DNA of 64,000 bases from Heloderma charlesbogerti (lineage: Eukaryota; Chordata; Lepidosauria; Squamata; Helodermatidae), in assembly GCA_026122225.1 (NCBI GenBank), contig JANEZZ010000297.1, positions 1,240,001 through 1,304,000 of the forward strand, written 5' to 3'. Position numbers and translations under genes: made by a program. Below are positions 52,542 to 63,999 of this stretch, one piece after another (positions within the stretch are counted from its first letter, which is position 1; each line of letters starts with the position of its first letter). A model generated the notes under the pieces. That model was not told the origin of the DNA and did no database searches. It saw only the letters and a list, made by a program, of their open reading frames with translations.

Positions 52542-53448
52542 TAGTGATGTTCTGAGAGTCCAACTTAGTCCAGAAGGCCAGCGAAATCCCCCATGCCTGG
52601 CCCCCCAGAGCCTGCTTGCCAAGCTCCAGGGTGCTGATGGACCCAGACGATGAGTGCCTGGAGGTCGGTGAGCAGCCTGGAACAGCCTGGACTTGTCACC
52701 ATGCATGCCCCAATGGCAAGAGCAGTGGGGGCGTGTGCAGCTCCTCCTCTTCCTCCTGTCTGGTTGGCTGTCAAGGAAACTTCTTTGATAGCTGAATGGG
52801 CACGATGGGGCCTTGGGTGCCCCCCTGGCCACTAGCTATGTCCTACTCACGAGGAGGATACAGCTAGTGGCTGGGGCATGCATACCGACCGCAGCAGTCA
52901 AGCCCTTGTGCGACCAAAGGATTGACTGCCAGAGTCCTCAGTGGGGTAGCTGGAGGCCATGTAGCCCATATATGCAAGGTTGTAGGCATAAATGCTTGTA
53001 ATCTTCCCTACATAAGCTATTCACAGCATATACAGAAAAATGCGCATTTTCACGATCACTTTCAATGGTGATCGCGAAAATGCACATATATGTATATACG
53101 CAAAAGGGGGCCATGAATAGCCCATATATTCAAGATTGCACTGTGAATGCCTGCAATCCTGTGTATAAGGGCTATGCACAGACCTCTTTTGCATATATAC
53201 AAATATGCTCATTTTCACAATCACCATTTAAGGTGATGGTGCAAATATGCATATTTCACAAGTGCCATTTTACTTTACTTAAAATGGCACTCATGGCACT
53301 GGCCCAACACCCCTGGGTGAGGGTGGGCTGCTCAGGGAGCGTGGGGGGGCAGCGCGGGGGGCAGAGCGGGTCCAGGGTATGCCTGAATGGGCGCAGGGGC
53401 TGTGCGGGCACCTGGTGGAGCAAGGCGGCGGGCACTCATCCATCCCTA
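52542..53448. mobile_element. F6 element, complete (907 bp)
   Basis: Termini TAGTGATGTTCTGAGAGTCC and CACTCATCCATCCCTA; flanks CTTGAAAG and CTTGAGAG (7/8). The interior has GCTCCAGGGTGCTGATGG, GCCCTTGTGCGACCAAAGGA, then a palindromic array of TGCATATATACAAATATGC, TTTCACGATCAC and AGGC.TAAATGC modules (52970-53290). The 7540-9582 host is collinear with its left two thirds. Confidence 0.85.
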
Positions 53449-53691
53449 CTTGAGAGTAAACTTGCTTTGCATAGATGTGCATAGGTTTGGGCTACATGAT
53501 CCATTGTAAACTTTGTAACAAGAGAATCAAGAATAGCTTTAGCTGGATCTATGGCAGATCCAGATTATATTCCATTCCTTATCTTCTTTCCAAGCAATGG
53601 GCTAATATTTTTGAACCCATGAAACTTCTGAAACTATGTGCCAACAAGTACCCCTATCCTCACATTCAAAACCCTCCCTGCATGCACAGTG
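53449..53691. other. Short unassigned region
   Basis: About 240 bp; the first bases TTGAGAGTAAACTTGCTTTG mirror the style of the 51891 repeat. Nothing else. Confidence 0.35.
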
Positions 53692-54623
53692 TAGGGGTGG
53701 ACGAAAGTCACTTACCTGTCGTCGAAGGCCGTTCGCGGTGGGGGGGAGCGCTTCGCTGCTCCCCCCGCGAAGTTCAGGCCGGGGGGGGAGGCTTCCCGCC
53801 TCGCCCGGCCGAAATTCAGGCCGGGGAGGAGGCACGTCGCTTTGCCCGGCCGCGAACGCGAAAGTAAACAAAAAACAAAAAAAACGCCCCCTGATAGGCT
53901 ACGTGACGATTCACGTAGCCTATCACGGCTAGATCTGCAAAGTCAGCCGTGATAGGCTACGTGAATTGTCACGTAGCCTATCACGGGTGACTTTAAAAAA
54001 AAAAAAAAAAGCGCGTACGCGAATGGCGGCCCCCATAGGGAGCCGCCATTCGCGTTCCTTATTTAGTGGCTGTAGTCTACGTAAATGTTTACGTAGACTA
54101 CGGCGAAAATAAGGGCAACGCAAATAGCGTTGCCCTTATTTTCGCCGTAGTCTACGTAAACATTTACGTAGACTACAGCCACCAAATAAGGAACGCGAAT
54201 GGCAGCTCCCTATGGGGGCCGCCATTATCCGTACACTCTTTTTTTTTTTTAACTCACCCGTGATAGGCTACATGACAATTCACGTAGCCTATCACGGCTG
54301 ACTTTGCAAATCTAGCCGTGATAGGCTACGTGAATCGTCACGTAGCCTATCAGGGGGCATTTTTTTTTTCCTTTCATTACAATGGCGGTGGCGGCAGCCG
54401 GTCGAAAGACCGGCTGCCGCTCCCGCCTCGCTCGAACACCCGCCGAACCGCCGGCCGGACCAGCCACCGGGAGGGACATTCGCAAAAGGTAAGTCCCGTC
54501 CCAGGGGGGGTGTGGGGGGCGGGGGGGGGTGCGGAGGATTTCTCTCCAAAACTTGTTCGGGGGGCCGAACGCATTGGCGCTCGGCCCCCCGAAGTTTCGG
54601 GGAGAAATTTTCCGCCATCCCTA
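53692..54623 (-). mobile_element. F1 element, complete (932 bp)
   Basis: End A TAGGGGTGGACGAAAGTCAC then TTACC and two GC hairpin units. Paired 36-bp palindromes lie at 53891-53985 and the GGCGGC hairpin at 54023-54053. Two TAGTCTACG palindromes surround the axis GGCAACGCAAATAGCGTTGCC (54114-54134). Mirrored palindromes are at 54258-54352, then the GGTCGAAAGACCGGC stem, AAAGGTAAGTCCC and the end-B hairpin. Termini are intact, but the flanks GCACAGTG and AGTGAGAG do not match. Confidence 0.9.
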
Positions 54624-54879
54624 AGTGAGAGTTCAAGCAGCGAGGGGTGGCTCTGAAAGTACATATGGAGAAGCTGATGGCATAGGGCTATTTGGCTGCA
54701 CTCATACTATGCTTCTGCCAGCCAACCCTTCCACCCTGCCAAGGGACTTCTCTGTCACTTTCAGAGCTAGCAGCATGTCTTCCTACCCTCCTACTCATGA
54801 CCCTTTCAACAAACAAACAAAAAACACTGAGCATGAACAAAGATGGGGAAGTTCAGGTATTTAGTCATGCCAAACACAG
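54624..54879. other. Short unassigned region
   Basis: About 255 bp, nothing recognised. Confidence 0.35.
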
Positions 54880-55225
54880 AATCATAGAATAGTAGGGTTG
54901 GAAGGGGCCTATAAGACCATCGAGTCCAACCCCCTGCTCAATGCAGGAATCCAAGACAGAGCATCCCTGACAGATGGCTGCCCAGCCTCCTCTTGAATGC
55001 CTCCAGTGTGGGAGAGCCCACCACCTCCCTAGGTAATTGGTTCCATTGTTGTATTGCTCTAATGGTCAGGAAGTTTTTCCTGATGTTCAGCCGGAATCTG
55101 GCTTCCTGTAACTTGAGCCCATTATTCCGTGTCCTGCACTCTGGGATGATGGAGAAGAGATCCTGGCCTTCCTCTCTGTGACAACCTTCCAAGGACTTGA
55201 AGAGCAAGTGATCACATGCCCCCCC
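54880..55225 (-). mobile_element. CR1-type LINE 3' end with ORF2 C-terminus
   Basis: Plus strand ATCATAGAATAGTAGGGTTG then GAAGGGGCCTATAAGACC is the complement of the CR1 3' end. The minus strand at 55228-54938 encodes FRLNIRKNFLTIRAIQQWN then QLPREVVGSPTLEAFKRRL, the CR1 ORF2 C-terminus, in one open frame. This is the youngest-looking LINE remnant here, but strongly 5' truncated. Confidence 0.88.
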
Positions 55226-56699
55226 CACCTAGTGGTGCACACTCCATAGTGGAGTGTGACCTATAGTTTTAAAAGTGTGTGTAACTGCCCTTGTTATTTT
55301 CTGTAATGCAGGCTCTCAGAAATCCCTGGAATTTTTCCCCTCATAAAATCAGAGTTTGCATTACATGAAATTATGTTTAGTTCATATTGTGGTGTTAAAT
55401 ACGATCTTTTCTGTATGGGAAAAGCAAATGATTGTTCTCTCTCAGAAGCTGACTGTGTAAAATGTGCTTCAATAAAATCCAAGAAAATTAATATTCAATG
55501 ATTTACAGTAAATCTCCTGAGTACAGAAGGCTTGCTCTAGACAGGAAAAGCAAACACTTATGGGCTACATTATAATGATGGCTTATGCTAATTCAATTGG
55601 AGCAGAAATGCTTAATTTATGCCTTACCATCAAGTCAATGGCGGGGGGAACACCCCCTTGGTTCAGGCTTTACCTTATTAAGAGGATTTACTTCCTTATT
55701 CCTGTAATAAAAATCTATTTTTGAGTAGGCAGAGAAAGCAACGACTCATAGTGCATTGCCTTGAGTTGCCATGCCATTTGGGATCTCAACCTCCATTCAA
55801 TGTAGTGGCTGCAATTAGGTTAATTGGAACATTATCTCAAAGTGCACAGCTATAGAGGAGTAAGTAGAAAAGAATACTTCTTCAACAGCTATCGCTGCCT
55901 GCTCACCAATAAATGATTGGTGTGTGTGTGAAAATTATTTTCTAATTATACTGAGTAATGTATGTCTCCCAAGGAAGGGTGACATTTAAATATAGCAACT
56001 AAAGATCTAAACATGGAATATAAACTCTCTTTGGACCCTTAGGACCAAAACAAATGTGATACAGAAGGTCCATAATTGGATTACGTGACTCTATTTGCTT
56101 ATTTACCTTGAAACAGTTGTTCAGGCACAGATTTTGATCAGACCATTGGTGCTAGAGGATGAGGGTGTTTAACCCCCCCACACACCCACACACCATTTTT
56201 CCTGATCTAGATTGCCCCCTAGCTTCTATCAGTGGAAGACAGATGGGCATGCTTCCCCCCACCCCCTACTACAGGTCTAATAGCAGTTGGGAGGCAGGAA
56301 TTAGAGAAGAGATATAGTGTCAGCAGGAAGGTTAAACACCCCCTCCAATCAAAATCGGAGCCTCCTGCAACTGCTTCAGGGTGGGGGGGAGATGTTTGGA
56401 GATCCCGTGATAGATCTCCTACAACATTTGTACTTTGTACTCAATTAATAGAGAACTATTGCCCAGAGGCCCATGGAGAGTCTTTCTTGTCCCACTCCAC
56501 AATCTGTAGTCAAACTTACCCCATCGCCTGAGATCACTGTGCTGTGAGTCTCTTCCACCCCTGCTCTGTATAATATACTGGTGTCAGGTTGTAAGGTGTG
56601 TTGTTCAAAAGGTTACAGAGGGGGAGAAGGAGAACTCCACATGGGCTTGTCCTTTTTGATCACATTCTTATGTTTCTTGTCATGTAACCTTCTCTCAAC
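55226..56699. other. Unassigned AT-rich region
   Basis: About 1.5 kb without recognised repeats or coding frames. 55280-55900 is even in composition and repeat-free by eye. Confidence 0.4.
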
Positions 56700-56860
56700 T
56701 GAATTGTTTTATTTATTTTATGTATTTATTATTTATTGGATTTATACATCACTACTGGTCACGAACCTCCCCAAGGTGGCTTATGAAGGTCAACAAAATA
56801 CTCCCCCCAACCCCACCACTCCCAATAAAATCAGCAGATAAAAAGAATGGCAGCAACTAA
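56700..56860 (-). mobile_element. LINE or SINE 3' tail, minus strand
   Basis: TTTTATTTATTTTATGTATT, TATTGGATTTATACATCACT and CTCCCCAAGGTGGCTTATGA are the complement of a (C)AGCCACCTTGGGG...TATAAATCCAATAAATAAT tail like those at 3450-3540 and 26850. Confidence 0.55.
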
Positions 56861-57418
56861 AATGATCTACTGAGTTCAGTTCCTTTGGAAGCATTAAGAT
56901 TTTGAGAAAGTGATAATCCACCATAGCAGAGAACATGGGCTGAGGACAAATGGCCTTGTGAAATTTTCCACCCAAATTGTGGGCAGAGAAATTGGGGGAG
57001 GATGATTTTACCGAATTTCTCCAGAGGGAGAATACATTCTCTAACTTTTTCTAACAGTTTCACAGAGGTGGGGCTCACCATTATCAAGGCAGTAGCACAG
57101 CATCTTTCTGTTTTTCCTAAGGTTTGCAGTAAAAATAACTACGTGGCAGCCTGGCTGCCATTCTGAGTCCTCCATCATGCCTTGGAACTCGCATAATTGC
57201 AGGGCATTGTCAGGGGAAGGGGAGAAAGAATGTTGGCATATAAACAAATAATAAAACAAAAATAGTTTAAATAATAAAATAAACTGATGGAGAATACATA
57301 GAGAAAATTCTTCATCTGAAAATAAAAGAATTCTATCGGGGTGAGAAAAGAAAAATTTCAGGAATTAATGGTATGAATTTTTTTTTTATTCCTTTGTAAA
57401 CCTATCTCACCTTTCTGG
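56861..57418. other. Unassigned region
   Basis: About 560 bp, nothing recognised. The last 8 bases CTTTCTGG are the duplication of the next element. Confidence 0.35.
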
Positions 57419-58387
57419 TAGGGATGGCGGAGAATTTCTCCCCGAAACTTCGGGGGGCCGAGCGCCAACGCGTTCGGCCCCCCGAACAAGTTTCGGAGAG
57501 AAATCCTCCACACACCCCCGCACCCCCCCGTGACGGGACTTACCTTTTGCGAATGTCCCTCCCGGTGGCTGGTCCAGCCGGCGGTTCGGCGGGTGTTCGA
57601 GTGAGGTGGGAGTGGCAGCCGGTCTTTCGACAGGCTGCCGCCGCTGCCATTGTAATGAAAGAAAAAAAAAAAAAACCCCTGATAGGCTACGTGACGATTC
57701 ACGTAGCCTATCACGGCTAGATTTGCAAAGTCAGCCGTGATAGGCTACGTGAATCGTCACGTAGCCTATCACGGGTGACTTTAAAAAAAAAAAGAAAAGA
57801 GTGTACGGATAATGGCGGCCCCCATAGGGAGCCGCCATTCCCGTTCCTTATTTGGTGGCTGTAGTCTACGTAAATGTTTACGTAGACTACGGCGAAAATA
57901 AGGGCAACGCTATTTGCGTTGCCCTTATTTTCGCCATAGTCTACGTAAACATTTACGTAGACTACAGCCACTAAATAAGGAACGCGAATGGCAGCTCCCT
58001 ATGGGGGCCGCCATTCGCGTACGCGCTTTTTTTTTTTTTTTTTAAAGTCACCCGTGATAGGCTACGTGACGATTGACGTAGCCTATCATGGCTGACTTTG
58101 CAGATCTAGCCGTGATAGGCTACGTGAATCGTCACGTAGCCTATCAGGGGGCATTTTTTTGTTTTTTGTTTTACTTTCGCGTTCGCGGCCGGGCGAGGCG
58201 GGAAGCCTCCTCCCCGGCCTGAATTTCGGCCGGGCGAGGTGGGAAGCCTCCCCCCCGGCCTGAATTTCGGCTGGGCGAGGCGGGAAGCCTCCCCCCCCGG
58301 CCTGAACTTCTCAGGGGGAGCAGCGAAGCGCTCCCCCCCACCGCGAACGGCCTTCGACGACAGGTAAGTGACTTTCGTCCACCCCTA
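57419..58387 (+). mobile_element. F1 element, complete (969 bp)
   Basis: Perfect CTTTCTGG duplications (57411-57418, 58388-58395). End-B hairpin 57429-57509; GTGACGGGACTTACC 57530-57544; stem GGCAGCCGGTCTTTCGAC; palindromes 57679-57772; GGCGGC hairpin; two TAGTCTACG palindromes around the axis GGCAACGCTATTTGCGTTGCC (57902-57922); mirrored palindromes 58056-58147; three GC hairpin units 58187-58315; ACAGGTAAGTGACTTTCG; terminus CACCCCTA. Best complete copy next to 25751-26724, in the opposite orientation to 53692-54623. Confidence 0.95.
58187..58315. repeat. End-A GC hairpin units (three copies)
   Basis: Units of about 40 bp of the form GGCCGGGCGAGG.GGGAAGCC then TCCCCCCCGGCCTGAATTTC. Each unit has GGCCGGG against CCCGGCC at its ends and can form a hairpin. 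Copy number differs between F1 elements. Confidence 0.8.
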
Positions 58388-58624
58388 CTTTCTGGGAGCA
58401 AGGTGGCTAAGAACAAAGTTCACACATTTAACAATGAAAGACATCCTTACAATTTACAATAAAACCTGGGGAAACTTCTCCTCCCTCTGGAGAAATGTAA
58501 TGAAGTCAGCATTTTGATTTACAATTTAAAAACAAAACCTACTAAACATTGCAGCAGAAAACTAGCAGCAGGTGATAAAGCTACAGCAGCAGTCACAATA
58601 TTTAAAATATTCAAACGACAGACA
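58388..58624. other. Short unassigned region
   Basis: About 240 bp; ACTTCTCCTCCCTCTGGAGA is similar to 41240. Nothing else. Confidence 0.3.
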
Positions 58625-58805
58625 CAGATGAAAACAGTGCATTAAAAGTTACACATTGAATGCCTTCCTAAAAAGGAAGCTTCATTTCCTTCTCGAAGCT
58701 AATAATGAGGAAGTATTATTACCTGTAGCTTGCAAGCCACCTTGAGAATCATGTGATTGAAAGCAAAGTAGAAATTGTTGAAATGCACAAGTAAATAAAT
58801 AATTC
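58625..58805 (+). mobile_element. L2-like LINE 3' tail
   Basis: TGCAAGCCACCTTGAGAATC then GCAAAGTAGAAATTGTTGAA and AGTAAATAAATAA parallels the tail at 3470-3540. No coding part. Confidence 0.55.
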
Positions 58806-59449
58806 TGGGAAAATCTCCCCACTCCCAAAAACTCCATGCCATGCACATTTTTTTTTAAGTGGGTGCCCAGATTAGCAACAATATAATAGAAATAACTTGG
58901 AATACAGTGAAATCCCTGACTGCAATAACACATTTTGAGTTTGACTGAATGGCCAAACAAAGAATAACTCTAGGAAGTCTGCCTTAGAACTCCTTCCTTC
59001 ATAGACAATAGTTAACTCCCTGGAAACTCAAATAATGGCAAGAGGAGGGCTAAACAAAAATTAGGTGAGTATTCAAAATGAGGTACTTGGAAATTCAAGC
59101 TGCATTGAGCCCCCACTTGCTCAGAAAGGGGGGGGGTCAATTCAAAGTTTTCTCAGCTCACACTTGGGGAATCACACCTCCACCTCTGCTTTTCACTGTC
59201 CTCCCTGCCAATCCCCTCAAACTTTTTAAAGAAAAAAAAAACCTTTCCCTTGGGGAAGACAGAAAGGATAGCAGGCATAACAGAACTCCTATCACACAGG
59301 ACAGGCCTCATGAGACCCCTTCTGGCAGCAGATGACAGGAGCTTTTTCATATCAGAAGTCATGGAATTTGTGTGGATGGTGTCAGTATATAATTTAGTCA
59401 CTAGGTGGAGTTTCCTGTTCCTGATCTGTTCTCATTGGTGAAATATGAT
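58806..59449. other. Unassigned region
   Basis: About 640 bp, nothing recognised. Confidence 0.35.
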
Positions 59450-60111
59450 TAGAGATGGGCAGGCGCCCCCCTATCTGGGTTCTCTGGCTGCCCGCCCCAC
59501 CCCTGGCCCTGCTCACACACACCTCGACCTGTGCTCGATTTCCCTGCCACTCACTGAGCCACCTGCACTCACCCAGGTGGCCTTGTCAAGCTCTGCAATC
59601 ACAATGTTTTGAAAAATAGAATGGCAATTGTGAAAATGCACATATTTGCAAATACGCAAAACGGGGCCGTGAATCACCCATATATGCAAGATTGCAAGAG
59701 TTTCCTTGCCTGTAATCTTGCATGTATGGGCCATTCACAGCCCCATTTTGCATATATACAAATGTGTGCATTTTCTCAAAAGCACATATTTGTGTATACG
59801 CAAACTGGGGGCATGAATAGTCCATATGGGCAAGATTACAAGCAAGCAAATGGCTGTAATCTCACCTATATGAGCTATTCACGGCCCCATTTTGCATAAT
59901 GCAAATATGCACTTTTTTTTGTTATCACCATTTTTTTCTGAAAAATGGTGATTGTAAAGTTTGATGCCACCTCCTGGGTGAGTGCAGGTGGCTTGGCAAA
60001 CGCGGGCAGGGGGCAAATGGGGGCAGGGGCTTGGCGAGCATGGCTTGGGGGGGCAGACAGGGGGAGTTCTGCTGAATTCCTGGACAGAATCAGGTGTCCA
60101 CGCCATCCCTA
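59450..60111. mobile_element. F6-type element (662 bp)
   Basis: Perfect AATATGAT duplications (59442-59449, 60112-60119). Termini TAGAGATGGGCAGGCGCC and GTGTCCACGCCATCCCTA. The core is inverted: AATGGCAATTGTGAAAATGC, ACATATTTGCAAATACGCAA and GGGGCCGTGAATCACCCATA modules mirrored through about 59770 to GGCCCCATTTTGCATAATGC. It is inserted upstream of, or in, the CR1 fragment that starts at 60112. Confidence 0.88.
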
Positions 60112-60768
60112 AATATGATAACATTCTCTCCAACCTGGGAGAATGGGCACCTAAATGGCAAATGTGGTTCAATGTAAGCAAGTATAAAGTGATGCATGTT
60201 GGGGCAAAAAATCCCAACTTCAAGTATAGCCTGATGGGATCTGAGCTAGCAATGAATGACCACAAAAGAGATTTTGGTGTTGCAGTGAACAGCTCAGTGA
60301 CAATGTCAACCCAGTGTGCAGCTGCTGTAGAAAAGGCCAACTCCATGTTAGGCATAATTAGGAAAGGAATTGAGAATAAACCTGCCAATATCATAGGGCC
60401 TTTATGCAAATCTATGGTGAGACAATACTGTGTACAGTTCTGGTCAATGCTTAAAAAAAGATATTGTAGAGCTAGAAAAAGGGCAGAAGAGGGCAACTAA
60501 AATGATCAAGTGGCTGGAGCATCTCCCCTATAAGGGAAAGTTGCAACAGTTGGGCTTGTTTAGCTTGGAATAAAGGAGGGTAAGGGGAGACATGAGAGAG
60601 GTCTACAAAATTATGCATGATGTGGAGAATGTGGATAGGGAGACATTTTTCTCCCTCTCTCATAATACTAGAACCTGGGGTCATCCCATGAAGCTGACTT
60701 TTTATCTTCCAGGGCAGATAAAAGGAAATACCTCTTCGCACAGCACATAGTTAAACTATGGAATTCAC
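60112..60768 (+). mobile_element. CR1-type LINE ORF2 C-terminal part
   Basis: The plus strand encodes the region after the reverse transcriptase palm: GEWAPKWQMWFNVSKYKVMH, then DFGVAVNSSVTMSTQC, AAAVEKANSMLGIIRKG and YCVQFWSMLKKRY. After frameshifts it continues as ATKMIKWLEHLPYKGK-like sequence (about 60493-60540) and then GGDMREVYKIMHDVENVDR-like (about 60575-60640). It is cut by the F1 element at 60769. 5' truncated and frameshifted, so inactive. Confidence 0.88.
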
Positions 60769-61236
60769 TAGGGATGTGGGAGAATTTCTCCCCGAAACTT
60801 TGGGGGGCCGAGTGCCAACGTATTCGGCCCCCCGAAGTAGTTTCGGGGAGAAATTCTCTGCCCCCCCACCCCCCCGGGATGGGACTTACCTTTCCCGAAT
60901 GTCCCTCCCGGCGGCGGGTCCCGGTGGCGGTTCGGCAGGTCTTCGACAGGGGCAGAGGCGGCAGCCGCCATTCCAATAAAAGTAAAAAAAAAAAAAAAAC
61001 GCCCCCGTGATAGGCTACATGACGATTAACATAGCCTATCACAGCTAGATTTGCAAAGTCAGCCATGATAGGCTACGTAAATCGTCACGTAGCCTATCAC
61101 GGGTGAATTAAAAAAAAAAAAAGCGCGTACAGCTAATGGCAGCCCCCATAGGGAGCCGCCATTCATGTTCCTTATTTGGTCACTGTAGTCTACGTAAAGA
61201 TTACGTAGACTACGGCAAAAATAAGGGCAACGCTAT
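60769..61236 (+). mobile_element. F1 element, left half only (468 bp)
   Basis: It starts TAGGGATGTGGGAGAATTTC with the end-B hairpin (60780-60858), GGGATGGGACTTACC 60877-60891, a shortened stem, paired 36-bp palindromes 61007-61101, the GGCAGC hairpin and the left TAGTCTACG palindrome. It stops at GGGCAACGCTATTTGC (61221-61236), which is the axis. The left flank is GAATTCAC; the right end is absent. Confidence 0.88.
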
Positions 61237-61625
61237 TTGCTGCAGTGCCACCAACACAGTGCCACCAACTCCCAACCAAGACAACCTATCCATAAGGATG
61301 CCATGGTAGATGGTATCAAAAGCTGCTGAGAGGTCCAAAAGAATCAACAGGGTCACACTTCCCTGTCCCTGTCTTGGCAAAGCTCATATCACGGGGTGAC
61401 CAAGGCAGTTTCCTTTCTAAAACCAGGCTTGAAGCCCAATTGAAATGGGTCAAGATAATCATGTTCATTCAAGAGAGCCTGGAGGTGATTGGCAACCACC
61501 CACTCAAGCACCTTGCCACTGAGGAGAGTTTCCATGGGGCCTCTCCTGTGTTTATGAGGACTGCCTGGATAACCTGGTCCTCCAGGAAAGTGGGAGAAGC
61601 AGCTACACTGGGATTTTTTGGGTGT
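61237..61625 (-). mobile_element. L2-like LINE reverse transcriptase N-terminal part
   Basis: The minus strand reads KVLEWVVANHLQALLNEHDY, LDPFQLGFKPGF and, after a frame break, VTLLILLDLSAAFDTI (61362-61315). LDLSAAFDT contains the motif-A aspartate of the reverse transcriptase palm. Frameshifts and a stop between the blocks show decay. The fragment directly abuts the broken F1 axis. Confidence 0.82.
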
Positions 61626-62961
61626 TCATGATATTCCCTTTGAGGACTTTCAAGGGATCAAGTGGAAGATACTTTCATTTTTTGGCAAGCAGGAGGGACC
61701 AGCAATATTCCTGAGGCTGAGTAAAAGACTCACTTGCATTGAAACATCTACTCCTGAAGTCTACTCTCAGGTCTTGGTAGTGGGGGCAAAGATGTGCCAG
61801 TGCAAGACTGAAAATGAAATTCAAAGGCTTGCACTTGGGTATATTCAAGATTAAATTGCCAAACAACAATGTGTTTTAGGAGCATTTGTTGAGCTTACTC
61901 ATTACAAGCAGAGATACAGATGCCCCCGAAGAATAATCACACGTGATTTTAGGACTTGAAGAGCAAGTGACTTTTTTACAGCATCACTCTGATTCTCTGT
62001 TAATGAAGTGTCCCATCACTGAACAAGCTCCTGCTGTTTGTATTGTACCTCTTTAGAGAACTGAGCCCCTAGATTATGAATGATATTGGGGAAAAGAGAG
62101 AGAGAAATGGGATAAGTATCAGATAGAAGTGAAATGGTCAACATAAAAAGAAGTAAAGAACAGGTCAAGGATTTCGAAGCTTTGGTGTGCCCAATGTGGG
62201 TTCCATTAATTAATTGAGTTAATTGCATTTGGCTTTGAGACTTTCATTTCTTGAAGCATCAAGTCCTCCTTATTAATTTCCGGGATTAAATTTACTGAGT
62301 AGAACTGCCCATTCTCCTTGTGTGGGTAACACTAGAAGCATAACTGAGATGAATTTTAGGGAAGTGTGAGATAAAATATGAAGGTTAAATATGGAAACAA
62401 GGCCTGTTGTAAAAATTTCCACACTTTGTCCACATCCATCCTAATTAATTCAGGAGACATGAAGTAGTCACAAACAAGAGAGAATGGGAATGTAGACATG
62501 GATCTTGTTCCGAAGAATACAAAACAAAACCAGATTATATAAAGGTGGTTATATTTAACAGATAAATCAGGTGTTTTACAATGTAAGCATTCCATTTTAA
62601 CGAGATTTTCTTTCTGGCACAGGGGCTTATAACATACATACAGGGTAGTTTCAATGTTGGCTCAGGATTTTGGGGGAGCTTGGGTGAGATACCCACAGTA
62701 GGTCCCTCTCTTTGAGTGAGGCTAGCTCCTTGCCATTATCATGACTGCCCTTTCAGTTGCCTACCTGTACACTATGATTGTCATCTGAGGGGCTCCTCCA
62801 CGTGTGTCCTTGGAGGGACGTTTGGAAGATGGCAGTGAAGGAGAAGGCCTTCCTGGTGGTAGCCCCCTGATTGTGAAATGCCTGCCACTGCCACTGAACA
62901 TTATCAACTGTTCGGTGCCAGATTAAGACTTACTACTTCTAGGCATTTGACAGTATATGAT
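61626..62961. other. Unassigned region
   Basis: About 1.3 kb. 62770-62945 has GAAGGAGAAGGCCTTCCTGG and TGGTAGCCCCCTGATTGTGA, which resemble an L2-like ORF2 C-terminus in the plus orientation (EKAFLVVAP-like), too diverged to be sure. Confidence 0.4.
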
Positions 62962-63999
62962 TAGGGATGTCAGAGAATTTCGCCACGAATCTCAGGGAGG
63001 ACAAATGCCAGCGAATTCGGCCCCCCGAAATCGGTGGCGAAACGGTCTGCCACCCATTCGCCCCCCCCCAGGATGGGACTTACCTTCGGCGAATCTTCCT
63101 GGTGGTGGTGGCGGCGGTGGTTCTGGCGGCGGCTCCGGCGGCGGCTCCGGCGGCAGCTCCGGCGGCGGTTTGGCGGCCGGTCTTCCAACTGGCTGCTGCC
63201 GCCGCCATTTCCAGTAAAAAACAAACAAACAAACAAAAGTGATAGGCTACGTAAAGATTTATGTAGCCTATCACGGCTAGATTTTTAAAAAACACCGCGC
63301 TCTGGGAGAGAGTGCAGGACAGGAAGGCTTGGCGTGCTATGGTCCATGGGGTCACGAAGAGTTGGACACGACTGAACGACTGAACAACAACAACAAGGCT
63401 ACGTAAATGTTTACGTAGCCTATCATGGCTGATTTAAAAGAAAAACAAAACGCGCATACGCAAATGGCAGCGCCCATGGGCATCGCCATTTGCATTCCTT
63501 ATTTTGGCACGTCTTAGTCTACGTAAACATTTACGTAGACTAAGACGGCGAAAATAAGGGGAACGCAAATAGCGTGGATGTTACGCTATTTGCGTTCCCC
63601 TTATTTTCGCCGCCTTAGTCTACGTAAACGTTTACGTAGACTAAGATGTGCCAAAATAAGGAATACAAATGGCGGCGCCCATGGGCACTGCCATTTGCGT
63701 ATGCGCGTTTTTTTTCTTTCTTTTAAATCAGCCGTGATAGGATACATAAACATTTACGTAGCTATCACGACTGATTGCAGGGACACAAACGGTGGCGGCT
63801 ACGGCCGCCGCCATATGCAGATCCAGCCGGCCAGGATTCGGAGGGGGAGGGACGGAGTGCCTTCCCCCTGGCCAGAATTTTGGGGGGGAGGGACGGAGCG
63901 CCTCCCCCCTGGTCAGAATTTTGGGGGGAGGGACGGAGCGCCTCCCCCCCACCGTGAATATCACCCTTCAAAAAGGTAAGTGACTTTTGTACATCCCTA
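62962..63999 (+). mobile_element. F1b element hosting a Bov-B fragment (about 1038 bp)
   Basis: Left terminus TAGGGATGTCAGAGAATTTC, right terminus GACTTTTGTACATCCCTA at 63999. It carries end-B sequence, GGATGGGACTTACCTTCGGC, triplet-rich GGCGGCTCC units (63108-63175), GGTCTTCCAACTGGC and a palindrome with centre AAAGATTT. After the insertion come a palindrome remainder, AAATGGCAGCGCCCATGGGC hairpins and two TAGTCTACG palindromes around the axis GCAAATAGCG...CGCTATTTGC near 63580. The left flank is TATATGAT; only one base remains beyond the right end. Confidence 0.88.
63297..63396 (+). mobile_element. Bov-B-type LINE (or Sauria SINE) 3' end
   Basis: AGGCTTGGCGTGCTATGGTC, CATGGGGTCACGAAGAG and TTGGACACGACTGAACGACT followed by GAACAACAACAACAA is the typical Bov-B 3' end. 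The Sauria SINE shares this 3' end, so 100 bp cannot separate the two. It lies inside a palindrome of the F1b element and replaces its left arm. Confidence 0.85.

Noticed and set aside
57790..58040. GC-rich hairpin followed by a T-run as intrinsic terminators
   Set aside because: Hairpin plus T-run occurs at mirrored positions in every F1 copy and on both strands; it is part of the palindrome design, and the genome is not bacterial.
59879..60496. Minus-strand open frame of 205 codons
   Set aside because: It is antisense to the CR1 ORF2 fragment, which has the recognisable protein on the plus strand.
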